The notes beneath the pieces were generated by a model that saw nothing but the letters and a program-made list of their open reading frames with translations, did not search any database and had not been told where the DNA came from. The position numbers and the translations under genes are program-made. Below are positions 8,765-17,803 of a stretch of 64,000 bases of DNA, in pieces; position 1 is the stretch's first letter; every line of letters begins with the position of its first letter. Origin of the DNA: Roseibium sp. HPY-6 (GTDB lineage: Bacteria; Pseudomonadota; Alphaproteobacteria; Rhizobiales; Stappiaceae); assembly GCF_040530035.1 (NCBI RefSeq), contig NZ_JBEWCD010000003.1, positions 124,001 to 188,000 on the forward strand, read 5' to 3'.

Positions 8765-9916
8765 TTAAACATCAAACGGAATGATGAAGTTGACCCAGGA
8801 ATAAAGGCGCATATTCACACGCCGCAGGACGGCAACCCAATCGCCCCCGCCACCGGTATAGATCGCTGCCGCACCATGGGCGCCGGCCGGGTACCGCTTC
8901 AGGGCCGGATCATCGTCCAGAACGATCTCAACCGCGAAGCGTCCTTGCGGGCTCATGAACAGAAACTCCGGAACGCGCCCGCGCGGAATGATCTGGCCCT
9001 GCCCGGTTCCGTCCCAGATCGCGCGCACCTTGCCGGTGAAAATCTGACCCGGATAGATATCGAGCGCCACTTCGACAGGCTGACCGGGCTCAACGAATTT
9101 CAGATGTTCCTGATAGAACGTCGCCAGGAAATAGGGATCCTCATCAGCGACAAAGGCCGCAATCGACCCGACCCGAAACCCGCCCACAACCAGTCCCGGC
9201 CGTGCCTGCTGGCTGATGATCACACCGTCTGCAGGCGCGTAAATTACAGTCTGGTCGAGATAGTATTGCGCCTGCTCCACCTGGGCCTGCGCGGCGGCAA
9301 CCTGCGCGTTGACACCGTCAATCTTGGCGTCGACGGCCAGTTGCGCCTTCTTCACATTGGCCTCGGCCTCTGCGACCTGCGCTTCCGCTCCTGCAAGTTG
9401 CGCGTTCCACTGGTCCAGCGTTTCCTGCTTTGCCCCGCCGCGCGGCACCAGATTGGAGTAGCGGTTAACCTGCTCGTTGGCGAATTGTTCGTTCGCGCGC
9501 GCCTGATTGAGCGAATCCTGCGCAAGCACGACATTCTCGTCCAGAATAAGGGCGTTCTGCTGCGCATCGGCGAGATTCGCTTCCGCTTCGGCGAGCTGCG
9601 CCGCGTAGAGCGTCGGATCGAACTGGTAGAGCCTGTCGCCCTTTTTCACTTTCTGGTTTTGCGAGACGTAGACTTCCTGAAGGAGAGTCGGATGCGGCAA
9701 ACGCGGTGCAATCTGGATCGTCTGCCGGATCACGTGACCGTCGATTGTGTAGGGGGTGTAAAACCGCAGAAACACGATCAGCAGGAACAGGACATGAAAA
9801 CCCACCCAGAAGCTGACGACGCCCCAGGCAATGTTGAACTTCAAGAGCCTGAACTTGTAGAAAACCAGCCACATGAAGAGGGCATAAAACGCCAGAATCA
9901 GAAGCGCAATCGTCAT
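8765..9916 (-). CDS. HlyD/EmrA-family periplasmic adaptor (YiaV-like membrane fusion protein)
   Basis: Membrane fusion protein of 383 residues. Two N-terminal transmembrane segments lie at about residues 2-18 and 28-50. A biotinyl-lipoyl-like half (PTLLQEVYVSQNQKVKKGD), a long Ala/Gln/Glu-rich coiled-coil hairpin at about residues 105-210, the second lipoyl half (IYAPADGVI) and a beta-barrel follow. The adjacent DUF3302 gene reproduces the yiaV-yiaW pairing known in enterobacteria. The ATGA overlap with the upstream gene (9913-9916) and the 16-nt gap to the outer-membrane factor gene indicate one transcript. The exported substrate is unknown. Confidence 0.85.
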   Translation of the reverse strand: MTIALLILAFYALFMWLVFYKFRLLKFNIAWGVVSFWVGFHVLFLLIVFLRFYTPYTIDGHVIRQTIQIAPRLPHPTLLQEVYVSQNQKVKKGDRLYQFDPTLYAAQLAEAEANLADAQQNALILDENVVLAQDSLNQARANEQFANEQVNRYSNLVPRGGAKQETLDQWNAQLAGAEAQVAEAEANVKKAQLAVDAKIDGVNAQVAAAQAQVEQAQYYLDQTVIYAPADGVIISQQARPGLVVGGFRVGSIAAFVADEDPYFLATFYQEHLKFVEPGQPVEVALDIYPGQIFTGKVRAIWDGTGQGQIIPRGRVPEFLFMSPQGRFAVEIVLDDDPALKRYPAGAHGAAAIYTGGGGDWVAVLRRVNMRLYSWVNFIIPFDV

Positions 9917-10308
9917 GAGGCAGGCCCGGTTTTAGGGGCCTGCGGGGGTATGTCTGTTACTTCGATATCTGACAGCGTCGTCTGGATCGCGCCCGGCTCG
10001 GTCGCTTCTTCGCCATCGTGATCGTCGTCAAGCTTGTCGCGCATATCCTTTGGCAACCTGCGAATGTCGATCGTCAGGCTGTCGTGATAGGCCCAGATGA
10101 GCGCGTGGATCCAAGGAAACACAGTGAAGAGCCCGATCCAGCCACCGAGCTTGACGGATTCGGCGTGCGGATGCTTGCGCTTCTCGGCAAGTTTCCCCGG
10201 CAACCCGCCGAGTGTGACCATGGCGTAAAAGAAAGCGATGACGACCAGGAGCAGGATCAGAAAAGTTGCGTAGTCGTAATTGTCGAGTTTGAAATCGATC
10301 AGATCCAT
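9913..10308 (-). CDS. DUF3302 inner membrane protein (YiaW-like)
   Basis: Small inner-membrane protein of 131 residues. Transmembrane segments lie at about residues 14-33 and 52-70, followed by an acidic, Pro-rich tail. Its size and its position directly before a HlyD-type adaptor match DUF3302/YiaW; its molecular role is not known. The ATG at 10308 has GGAGG seven bases upstream and is preferred over longer in-frame starts. It is the first gene of the three-gene export operon and overlaps the next gene by four bases. Confidence 0.8.
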   Translation of the reverse strand: MDLIDFKLDNYDYATFLILLLVVIAFFYAMVTLGGLPGKLAEKRKHPHAESVKLGGWIGLFTVFPWIHALIWAYHDSLTIDIRRLPKDMRDKLDDDHDGEEATEPGAIQTTLSDIEVTDIPPQAPKTGPAS

Positions 10309-10558
10309 TCCGCCTCCCAGGCCGGCCCATGACCAGTCCGCCTGTTTTCTTCTTGATAACACCCTCGACCGGTGAGGGGTCAATTGCAAGTAGCATGTCT
10401 CCGAAGACCGATCACGCCCTGTCGCACGAAAGCAACAGGATCAGCGACCAATTGGCCGAACGGAAGGGCTTGCGCCGCGTCGCGAACCGGCTAAATTGCC
10501 GCAAATTTTCAACAGCGCGGTTAATCCGCCGAAAACTTCGAACTGGACTCTCCCCAAG

Positions 10559-11779
10559 ATGGCGCATGGTGACATCAAAAAAGTCGTGCTGGCCTATTCC
10601 GGCGGCCTCGACACTTCCATCATTTTGAAATGGTTGCAGACCGAATTTGACTGCGAAGTCGTCACCTTCACCGCCGATCTCGGCCAGGGTGAAGAGCTGG
10701 AGCCGGCGCGCAAGAAGGCCGAAATGCTCGGCATCAAGGAAATCTATATCGATGACCTGCGCGAGGAGTTCATCAGCGATTTCGTGTTCCCGATGTTCCG
10801 CGCCAACACAGTCTATGAAGGCGTCTATCTGCTCGGCACATCCATCGCGCGTCCGCTGATCTCCAAGCGCCTCATTGAAATCGCGGAAGAAACCGGAGCC
10901 GATGCGGTCGCGCACGGCGCAACCGGCAAGGGCAACGATCAGGTTCGGTTCGAATTGTCTGCTTACGCGCTCAACCCGGACATCAAGGTAATCGCGCCCT
11001 GGCGTGACTGGTCTTTCAAGTCCAGGACCGATCTTCTCGACTTTGCTGAAAAGCATCAGATCCCCGTTCCGAAAGACAAGCGCGGCGAAGCCCCGTTCTC
11101 CGTCGACGCGAACATGCTGCACTCTTCCTCCGAGGGCAAAGTGCTGGAAGATCCGGCCGAGGAAGCGCCGAACTACGTCTTCCAGCGGACCGTCGATCCA
11201 ACCGAGGCTCCGGACGTTGTGACCGAAATCGAAATCGGCTTTGAAAAAGGCGACGCGGTTTCCATCAACGGCGAAAAAATGTCGGCGGCGACGCTCTTTG
11301 CAAAGCTGAACGACTACGGCCGCGACAATGGCATCGGCCGCCTCGACATGGTCGAAAACCGGTTCGTTGGCATGAAGAGCCGCGGCATTTACGAGACCCC
11401 GGGTGGCACAATCCTGTTGACCGCTCACCGCGCGATGGAATCGATCACGCTTGACCGAGGTGCTGCGCATCTCAAGGACGAGCTGATGCCGCGCTATGCG
11501 GAGCTGATCTATAACGGCTTCTGGTTCTCACCCGAGCGTGAAATGCTGCAGGCGCTGATCGACAAGAGCCAGGAACACGTCACCGGCTCCGTTCGCCTGA
11601 AACTCTATAAGGGGAACGTCATCCTGGTTGGCCGCTCATCGCCCTATTCGCTCTATTCAGAGGAACTGGTGACGTTTGAAGACGACCAGGGCGCTTACGA
11701 CCAGAAGGACGCCGCCGGCTTTATCAAGCTGAATGCACTGCGGCTGCGCACGCTTGCCAAGCGTGACCGGATCGGCTGA
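10559..11779 (+). CDS. argG: argininosuccinate synthase
   Basis: Cytoplasmic enzyme that condenses citrulline and aspartate, using ATP, in arginine biosynthesis. The protein has 406 residues, the expected family length. The N-terminal PP-loop [11 protein letters not shown] is at about residues 9-19, with [10 protein letters not shown] and [13 protein letters not shown] further on. The ATG at 10559 puts the PP-loop about nine residues from the N-terminus, as in other alphaproteobacterial ArgG. It is followed after 29 nt by a ferredoxin-like gene on the same strand. Confidence 0.96.
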   Translation: MAHGDIKKVVLAYSGGLDTSIILKWLQTEFDCEVVTFTADLGQGEELEPARKKAEMLGIKEIYIDDLREEFISDFVFPMFRANTVYEGVYLLGTSIARPLISKRLIEIAEETGADAVAHGATGKGNDQVRFELSAYALNPDIKVIAPWRDWSFKSRTDLLDFAEKHQIPVPKDKRGEAPFSVDANMLHSSSEGKVLEDPAEEAPNYVFQRTVDPTEAPDVVTEIEIGFEKGDAVSINGEKMSAATLFAKLNDYGRDNGIGRLDMVENRFVGMKSRGIYETPGGTILLTAHRAMESITLDRGAAHLKDELMPRYAELIYNGFWFSPEREMLQALIDKSQEHVTGSVRLKLYKGNVILVGRSSPYSLYSEELVTFEDDQGAYDQKDAAGFIKLNALRLRTLAKRDRIG

Positions 11780-11808
11780 AGCTCGACCATATTACGGGAT
11801 CGGCGGCA

Positions 11809-12480
11809 ATGACTCTGAGGGAAGATCTTTCAGCCGCCGGATTCTTGGCGTTGGGTGAATTTGAACCGGACTCTGAAGACAGCCTGCCCGATCTCGGAGC
11901 AGGGAAGACGGCCAAGGCGCTCCTTCTAATCGGCAGCACCGGCCCTTCCCTATGGCACGCGTTCAGCAGCAGCGATGAGTTCTCGGATGGCAATCCGCAT
12001 CCGTTGGACCGGTACACCAAGCGCGAACTTTCCCGGATCGCGGCCAGCCACGGCGGTGCACCGCTGTTTCCTTTCGAAGGACCTCCTTACTATCCCTTCC
12101 AGCAATGGGCGCTGAAATGCGGCGGTTTCTCTCAAAGCCCGCTCGGTGTACTCGCCCATCACGACTTCGGACCCTGGACCGGCTTTCGAGCAGCATTTCT
12201 GTCTCCACAGCCGATCGCGCGCCCGGACCAAAACACAACCGCGGGTCCGTGCGAAACCTGTCTCGACAAACCCTGCCTGAGCGCTTGTCCGGTCAAGGCG
12301 ATCTCAGTCGAGACCGGCTACAACGTCCCGGCCTGCAAGGCGCACCTTGAAACCGGCGACGACATCACGTGCTGGTCCGGTTGCCTCGCCCGTCATGCCT
12401 GTCCATTCGGCAGCCACCACAAACCGCACCCGGACACTGCCAGATTTCATATGGAAAGTTTTGTCGGGTTAGCGCGCTGA
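11809..12480 (+). CDS. 4Fe-4S ferredoxin-like protein
   Basis: Protein of 223 residues. The C-terminal third carries CETCLDKPCLSACP, a CxxCx4CxxxCP cluster motif, and further cysteines (CKAHL, CWSGC, HACPFG) able to complete a second centre. The motif layout resembles the ferredoxin part of epoxyqueuosine reductase QueG, but the B12-binding region and overall length of QueG are absent. The N-terminal 140 residues are not recognised. An electron-transfer role is inferred from the cluster only. It is probably co-transcribed with argG. Confidence 0.7.
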   Translation: MTLREDLSAAGFLALGEFEPDSEDSLPDLGAGKTAKALLLIGSTGPSLWHAFSSSDEFSDGNPHPLDRYTKRELSRIAASHGGAPLFPFEGPPYYPFQQWALKCGGFSQSPLGVLAHHDFGPWTGFRAAFLSPQPIARPDQNTTAGPCETCLDKPCLSACPVKAISVETGYNVPACKAHLETGDDITCWSGCLARHACPFGSHHKPHPDTARFHMESFVGLAR

Positions 12481-12500
12481 TCGTTTGATCACTGGCAATG

Positions 12501-13022
12501 TTAACTCACAGGCTCAAGCTTGACGACGCCTTCCTGGTCCGGACAGGTTTCAAGCGCATCAACCGCAGTTCGTCCATCACCCAGTGGGGCATCCGGCCAG
12601 ATCTCGGCGAGCGGGATCAGAACGAAGGCGCGATCCCCCATGCGCGGATGCGGAATCTCAAGCGTCTCCTCACGGATTTCACGAACACCGTAAATAAGAA
12701 CATCAACATCGATGATGCGCGGTCCCCAACGAACATCCCGGACGCGGCCAAGTTCGATTTCGATATCAAGGCACCTTTTCAAGAGGTCCTGTGGGCTCAA
12801 CATCGTGTCGATGACAACGCAAATATTGGTGTAGTCGCCTTGCGGCACCGGACCCCAGGGTGGTGTTCGATAGTCGGACGACCTGGCAACGAGTGTAATG
12901 CCAACAGTCTGTTCCAGGAGCCGAACGGCCTTGTCGAGATTGTCTTTCGGATTGCCCAGATTTGAGCCGAGCCCGAGCGCGCAACGGGTCGGGGCGTCGG
13001 GTGTCTGGTGAGAGAGTGTCAT
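12501..13022 (-). CDS. folK: 2-amino-4-hydroxy-6-hydroxymethyldihydropteridine pyrophosphokinase
   Basis: HPPK transfers pyrophosphate from ATP to 6-hydroxymethyl-dihydropterin in folate synthesis. The protein has 173 residues. Diagnostic elements are GLGSNLGNPKDNL near the N-terminus, the RWGPRIIDVDVLIYG substrate/Mg motif near the middle, and IPHPRMGDRAFVLIPL. The ATG at 13022 lies one base beyond the folP stop codon, so the two genes are translationally coupled. A longer frame upstream lies entirely inside folP and is rejected. folB is not between them. Confidence 0.94.
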   Translation of the reverse strand: MTLSHQTPDAPTRCALGLGSNLGNPKDNLDKAVRLLEQTVGITLVARSSDYRTPPWGPVPQGDYTNICVVIDTMLSPQDLLKRCLDIEIELGRVRDVRWGPRIIDVDVLIYGVREIREETLEIPHPRMGDRAFVLIPLAEIWPDAPLGDGRTAVDALETCPDQEGVVKLEPVS

Positions 13023-13023
13023 G

Positions 13024-13842
13024 TCAGGCGGAGGTCCGTTCCAGAGTGGTTGCTTCCCACATACGCACACAATCGGCATGTGGACCGACATCATGTGCCC
13101 GAATGATGTCCGCACCCTTGAGCAGCGCCGTCATATGTACGGCAAGTGAGCCGTAGAGCCGGTCATCCGTCTCCACATTCAGAACCGCACCGATCATGCG
13201 CTTGCGGGAAGCGCCGGCCAGGATCGGAAATCCGTGTTTTCCGAGTTGCTCGAACCGATTCAAGATGATGAAATTCTGATCAATGGTTTTCCCGAAGCCG
13301 AAACCGGGATCAAGGATCTGCTTCTCCTTCGCGATACCAGCAGCCTCGGCAAGTTGAAGCGATTTTTCAAAGAAGCGGTCGATGTCACTTAGAATGTCGA
13401 CGCCCGCATCGGCCTTTTCGCGATTGTGCATCATCACAACATGAACACCGGCTTCGGCTACGGTCTCTGCCATATCAGGATCGCGCTGCAGACCCCACAC
13501 ATCGTTGACGATCAAAGCCCCCGCCCGGCAGGCTCGCCGGGCGATTTCCGCCTTGTAGGTGTCGATGGAGACTGGGAGGCCGAGTTCGCACACCGGCTCC
13601 AGTATTGGCGCGAGCCGCGTCCATTCATCCTCGAGAGCAACCTGAGCCGAGCCCGGCCGCGTGCTTTCGGCGCCGATATCGAGAATGTCGGCCCTTTGCG
13701 CAATCATTGCCGTTGCATGTGCCAGGGCGGCTTCGGCTTCATTGTGCCGACCCCCATCGGAAAACGAATCCGGCGTCACATTCAAGATTCCCATGACGTG
13801 CGCACGGCTTGTCGGCAAGGTATAGGCAGCGGCTTTCGCCAT
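13024..13842 (-). CDS. folP: dihydropteroate synthase
   Basis: Joins p-aminobenzoate to the pterin pyrophosphate made by the downstream folK product; target of sulfonamides. The protein has 272 residues. Signature motifs are GILNVTPDSFSDGG at residues 18-31, the DIGAESTRPG loop and the C-terminal segment ending in an IRAHDVG motif. It is a TIM-barrel cytoplasmic enzyme. It is first of the folP-folK pair, with 93 nt separating it from the upstream MFS gene on the same strand. Confidence 0.95.
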   Translation of the reverse strand: MAKAAAYTLPTSRAHVMGILNVTPDSFSDGGRHNEAEAALAHATAMIAQRADILDIGAESTRPGSAQVALEDEWTRLAPILEPVCELGLPVSIDTYKAEIARRACRAGALIVNDVWGLQRDPDMAETVAEAGVHVVMMHNREKADAGVDILSDIDRFFEKSLQLAEAAGIAKEKQILDPGFGFGKTIDQNFIILNRFEQLGKHGFPILAGASRKRMIGAVLNVETDDRLYGSLAVHMTALLKGADIIRAHDVGPHADCVRMWEATTLERTSA

Positions 13843-13935
13843 TCGGAGATCCCTTTCTCGTCGTCACCGACAGATGCCTGTTCGCCTGCACGGGGTCAAG
13901 CGCTCTGCACCCGGTTTGAGAATGAAACCTGAGAC

Positions 13936-15147
13936 CTATTCGGCGGCAGCCGGTCGCGCCGCCCTGTTCTTGAGAACAAGATAGATGAGTGTCCCGACAA
14001 TCGGCATCATGGGCAGGACCGTGGCAAGACCAATGAGCGGATCGCCCAGCGCGGCAACGATCAGGCTTCCGGCAATACCCCCGCCGAATTGCATGAAGCC
14101 GGTCATGGCCGAGGCAGCCCCCGCAATTTGGGGGAATGGGGCCATGGAGTCCGTGAAACTTGCCGGCAGCACAAAGGCAAGGCCAAAGACGAACAGCGCA
14201 ACAGGCCCCATGACAGTTGCGACCGTCGGCACCTGGGTCAGCGTCAAGATGCACATAAGAGACGACGACACGATCCACAGAGCCATGCCGACCGGGACCA
14301 GTTTGCGGGCTTCGAAGATTTTCAGCAGCCGCCCCGTGACAATTGTTCCGACGATAAACGAGCCGGATTGGATGATCATGGCAAGACCGAATTGCGACGG
14401 TGACAGCCCGACCTCGTAAATCAGGACAAACGGCAGAACGGTCGCGAGCGCGTAGAGCCCGCCAAGGCCGCAGCCGATGAGAATGCTCGGCGCAAGAAAC
14501 CGCGGATCTTTCAGCAGCGTCAGGTAGTTGGTGACAAGGCGCCCCGGATTGAGGTGATGTTTGCCCGGGTTCGGATTGGTTTCCACCTGGAAACTGGCGA
14601 CCGCTAGCATCAGTACGAGCCCATAAATGACCATGCACCAGAACACTTCCCGCCAGCCGAAGAGTTCCAGGACAAACCCGCCGATTGTCGGCGATATCGC
14701 CGGCCCCAGGGCAAGCATCATCGCAATAGCGTTCATGATGTGCGCCGATGCCTGGCCTGTAAACTGATCGCGCACGATCGCGCGGGAGACGGAAATGCCG
14801 ACTGCCGCTCCAATGCCCTGAAGCGTCCTGGCTACGACCATGAACTCAACAGTCGGTGCAAAGGTCGCGAGAAAGCTTGAAACCAGGTAGAGGCTCAAGA
14901 ATGCCAGCGTGACCGGCTTGCGGCCGAAGGCATCGGAAAACGGACCGCAGATGAGTTGTGCAACGGCAAATCCGGCGAAATAGGCGGTCAGCGTCAGCTT
15001 GACCGCGGCATCTGTCGTACCGAACGCCTCCACGAGCGTGGGCATGGCAGGGGTGTAGAGCGCCATCGAAATCGGTCCGATGGCGACCAGTCCCGCGCCA
15101 AGCAGCGACGTGCGCCGCGCGCTCATGATGGCGTTTTCGGAGGTCAT
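13936..15147 (-). CDS. Bcr/CflA-type MFS drug-resistance transporter
   Basis: Inner-membrane proton-driven exporter of 403 residues with about 12 predicted transmembrane segments. The MFS motif DAFGRKPV follows TM2 and a DHA-type TM4-5 region (ARTLQGIGAAVGISVSRAIVRD) is present, as in Bcr/CflA. It overlaps the upstream marR gene by four bases (ATGA), so the pair forms a classic self-regulated efflux operon. The substrate is not predictable. Confidence 0.88.
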   Translation of the reverse strand: MTSENAIMSARRTSLLGAGLVAIGPISMALYTPAMPTLVEAFGTTDAAVKLTLTAYFAGFAVAQLICGPFSDAFGRKPVTLAFLSLYLVSSFLATFAPTVEFMVVARTLQGIGAAVGISVSRAIVRDQFTGQASAHIMNAIAMMLALGPAISPTIGGFVLELFGWREVFWCMVIYGLVLMLAVASFQVETNPNPGKHHLNPGRLVTNYLTLLKDPRFLAPSILIGCGLGGLYALATVLPFVLIYEVGLSPSQFGLAMIIQSGSFIVGTIVTGRLLKIFEARKLVPVGMALWIVSSSLMCILTLTQVPTVATVMGPVALFVFGLAFVLPASFTDSMAPFPQIAGAASAMTGFMQFGGGIAGSLIVAALGDPLIGLATVLPMMPIVGTLIYLVLKNRAARPAAAE

Positions 15148-15605
15148 TTGCGTTTGCCGGCACCTTCCTCGGAGATCAGATTGTCCTTCATGTCCTGAAG
15201 CAGCGTTTCCAGAACGGCCCGGTCTTTGTCTGGTATGTCTTCAAGCGCCTTCGCCCGAACGCTTTGCAGCGCCGCGCCGATGCGTTCCAGAAGCGGATCG
15301 GCTTCCGGCGTGAGTTCAACCAGCTTCGCGCGCTTGTCCTTTGGGTCCGGGCATCGTTTGATCAGCCCTGCCCCTTCCAGCGAATCCAGATACCCGACGA
15401 GCGTCATGGGTTCGACGAACATGATATCAGCGAGCATGGCCTGGCGGTGGCCAGGGTTACGCCAGACATAAAAGAGGGTGCGCGCTTCACCGACGGTCAG
15501 CCCGGTTTCAACGTCGGCAAGTGCGGCCTCAAATCGCCTTCGCAACAGACGCGCAAGATCGACGACCAGCATCGTCACGCTGACATTCGGATAAGCAATG
15601 TTCAT
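15144..15605 (-). CDS. MarR family transcriptional regulator
   Basis: Dimeric winged-helix regulator of 153 residues. The MarR core shows a recognition-helix region (MLADIMFVEPMTLVGYLDSLEGAGLI) and a wing (RCPDPKDKRAKLVELT) around residues 55-105. It is the first gene of an operon with the MFS efflux gene. An inverted repeat immediately upstream of the start codon (15617-15635) is the likely autoregulatory site; the inducer is unknown. Confidence 0.9.
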   Translation of the reverse strand: MNIAYPNVSVTMLVVDLARLLRRRFEAALADVETGLTVGEARTLFYVWRNPGHRQAMLADIMFVEPMTLVGYLDSLEGAGLIKRCPDPKDKRAKLVELTPEADPLLERIGAALQSVRAKALEDIPDKDRAVLETLLQDMKDNLISEEGAGKRK

Positions 15606-15616
15606 GAGCGGCCTAT

Positions 15617-15635
15617 TAGTAAGGTTCCCTTACGA
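15617..15635. promoter_or_regulatory. inverted repeat upstream of marR
   Basis: GTAAGG-TTC-CCTTAC at 15619-15633, extended to nine-base arms with one mismatch (TTAGTAAGG/CCTTACGAA), 12-30 bases upstream of the marR start. Its size and position fit a MarR operator. Confidence 0.6.
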
Positions 15636-15838
15636 ATTAGGGTTTGAAAGCGGTCATGTCAATGGACCGATAGTCGACGCGCGGGCCTTGCAAGGCAGAT
15701 CCGCACGCTCCCGCATTGCACAATTGCCGCACTCCACGTATAAAGGCGCCAAATTCGGCGAGTGCGCCGACCCTTTATTTAAAATTCCAGACAGTATGCG
15801 GGTCCCAAACGGGCCCGCTCTGTCGTTTGGAGCCAGGC

Positions 15839-17662
15839 ATGAATCTTCGCAATATCGCCATCATCGCGCATGTTGACCATGGCAAAACAACGCTCATTGA
15901 CGTCCTGCTGAAGCAATCCGGCGCATTCCGCGACAACCAGCGTACGGAAGAGCGGATGATGGATTCCAATGACATCGAACGCGAGCGCGGGATCACAATC
16001 CTCGCTAAGGTGACCTCCCTCGTCTGGAAGGACACACGCATCAACATTGTCGACACACCGGGCCACGCTGATTTCGGTGGTGAAGTCGAGCGCATCCTGC
16101 ACATGGTCGATGGCGTTATCCTGCTGGTCGACGCGGCTGAAGGTCCGATGCCGCAAACGAAATTCGTTCTCGGCAAGGCCCTGAAACTCGGCCTGAAGCC
16201 GATTGTCGCCATCAACAAGATCGACAAGCCCGAGCAGCGTGCGGACGAAGTCCTGGACGAGGTGTTCGATCTGTTCGCTGCGCTGGACGCCAACGAGGAA
16301 CAGCTGGACTTCCCGGTCCTCTACGGCTCCGCGAAACAGGAATGGATGGCGCTGGAGACCGACGGGCCCCAGGACAACATGGATCCGCTCTTTGACATGG
16401 TGTTGGAGAAAGTGGCGCCGCCTGAAGCAGACCCGGGCGAATTCCGCATGCTGGCCACCACGATCGAATCCGATCCCTTCCTCGGGCGTATCCTCACGGG
16501 CCGGGTCGTTTCCGGAACCGCCGTTCCGAACATGCCTATCAAGGCACTGGCACGCGATGGCAGCCAGGTGGAATCTGGCCGTGTTTCCAAGATCCTCGCC
16601 TTCCGCGGACTGGAACGTCAGCCGATCGAACAGGGCGAAGCCGGAGACATCGTTGCGATCGCCGGCATGACCAAGGCAACGGTGGCAGACACCTTGTGTG
16701 CACCTGCAATCACTGAGCCACTGCAGGCGCAGCCGATCGACCCGCCGACACTTTCCATGACCTTTCGCGTCAACGACAGCCCGCTGGCCGGCACCGAAGG
16801 CTCAAAGGTGCAGTCGCGCGTCATCCGCGAACGCCTGATGAAGGAAGCCGAGGGCAATGTTGCCCTCAAGGTGGAAGACACGGACGAGCCGGATGCCTTT
16901 ATCGTTTCCGGCCGCGGTGAATTGCTGCTGGCCATCCTGATCGAAAACATGCGCCGCGAGGGATTTGAGCTCGGCGTCGGCAGACCACGCGTTGTCTATC
17001 AGTTCGACGAAGCCGGTAACCGCCAGGAGCCGATCGAGGAAGTCATTATCGACGTTGATGACGAACACTCAGGCGTCGTGGTGCAGAAGCTGCAGGAACG
17101 TAAGGCCGATCTTCTGGAAATGAAGCCGTCCGGTGGCGGTCGTACCCGGCTGGTGTTCAATGCACCGACACGCGGCCTGATCGGCTATCAGGCCGAGCTG
17201 TTGTCCGATACGCGCGGTACGGCGATCTTCAACCGTATCTTCCACGGCTACGAGCCCTACAAGGGCCCGATCCAGGGCCGCCACACAGGCGTGCTTCTGT
17301 CCAACGGAACTGGCGACGCGGTCGCCTATGCGCTGTTCAATCTGGAAGACCGCGGCCCGATGATGATCGACCCGGGCACCAAGGTCTATCCGGGCATGAT
17401 CGTCGGCGAACATACCCGCGGCAACGACCTTGAAGTCAATGTCCTCAAAGGCAAGCAGCTCACCAACATCCGTTCTGCCGGCAAGGACGACGCGGTCAAG
17501 CTGACAACGCCGATGAAACTGACATTGGAAGCAGCGCTCTCCTATATTTCTGACGACGAACTCGTCGAGGTCACACCGTCTTCGATCCGTCTGCGCAAGG
17601 CAATCCTCGACCCGCACGAGCGCAAGCGCGCCGAACGCGCGGCGAACAAGGAAAGCGCATAA
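15839..17662 (+). CDS. typA: translational GTPase TypA/BipA
   Basis: Ribosome-associated GTPase acting in 50S assembly and stress adaptation. The protein has 607 residues, normal for the family. The G domain shows IAHVDHGKTTL (G1) at residues 9-19, RGITILAK (G2), DTPGHADFGGE (G3) and NKIDKP (G4); EF-G-like domains and the BipA C-terminal domain follow. The ATG at 15839 is chosen because the G1 motif then sits at the usual position. A strong terminator follows. Confidence 0.95.
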   Translation: MNLRNIAIIAHVDHGKTTLIDVLLKQSGAFRDNQRTEERMMDSNDIERERGITILAKVTSLVWKDTRINIVDTPGHADFGGEVERILHMVDGVILLVDAAEGPMPQTKFVLGKALKLGLKPIVAINKIDKPEQRADEVLDEVFDLFAALDANEEQLDFPVLYGSAKQEWMALETDGPQDNMDPLFDMVLEKVAPPEADPGEFRMLATTIESDPFLGRILTGRVVSGTAVPNMPIKALARDGSQVESGRVSKILAFRGLERQPIEQGEAGDIVAIAGMTKATVADTLCAPAITEPLQAQPIDPPTLSMTFRVNDSPLAGTEGSKVQSRVIRERLMKEAEGNVALKVEDTDEPDAFIVSGRGELLLAILIENMRREGFELGVGRPRVVYQFDEAGNRQEPIEEVIIDVDDEHSGVVVQKLQERKADLLEMKPSGGGRTRLVFNAPTRGLIGYQAELLSDTRGTAIFNRIFHGYEPYKGPIQGRHTGVLLSNGTGDAVAYALFNLEDRGPMMIDPGTKVYPGMIVGEHTRGNDLEVNVLKGKQLTNIRSAGKDDAVKLTTPMKLTLEAALSYISDDELVEVTPSSIRLRKAILDPHERKRAERAANKESA

Positions 17663-17684
17663 GTCCGAAACTACCGAGACACTG

Positions 17685-17714
17685 AAAAGCCCGGGCAGTG
17701 CCCGGGCTTTTTTG
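17685..17714 (+). terminator. intrinsic terminator of typA
   Basis: AAAGCCCGGGC-AGT-GCCCGGGCTTT forms a perfect 11-bp stem followed by a T run, 24 bases after the typA stop codon. Confidence 0.92.
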
Positions 17715-17803
17715 TTCTGGAGCCGTTTTGCAACGCAAGCGGCGCTGTCAGACGAACGTCGACAATAATGCCGACAACGTGCCGCTATTTGCAGCCAGCC
17801 GGT

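Noticed and set aside
10412..11470. 352-codon minus-strand frame opposite argG
   Set aside because: Fully antisense to a textbook ArgG; no independent ribosome-binding site or motif.
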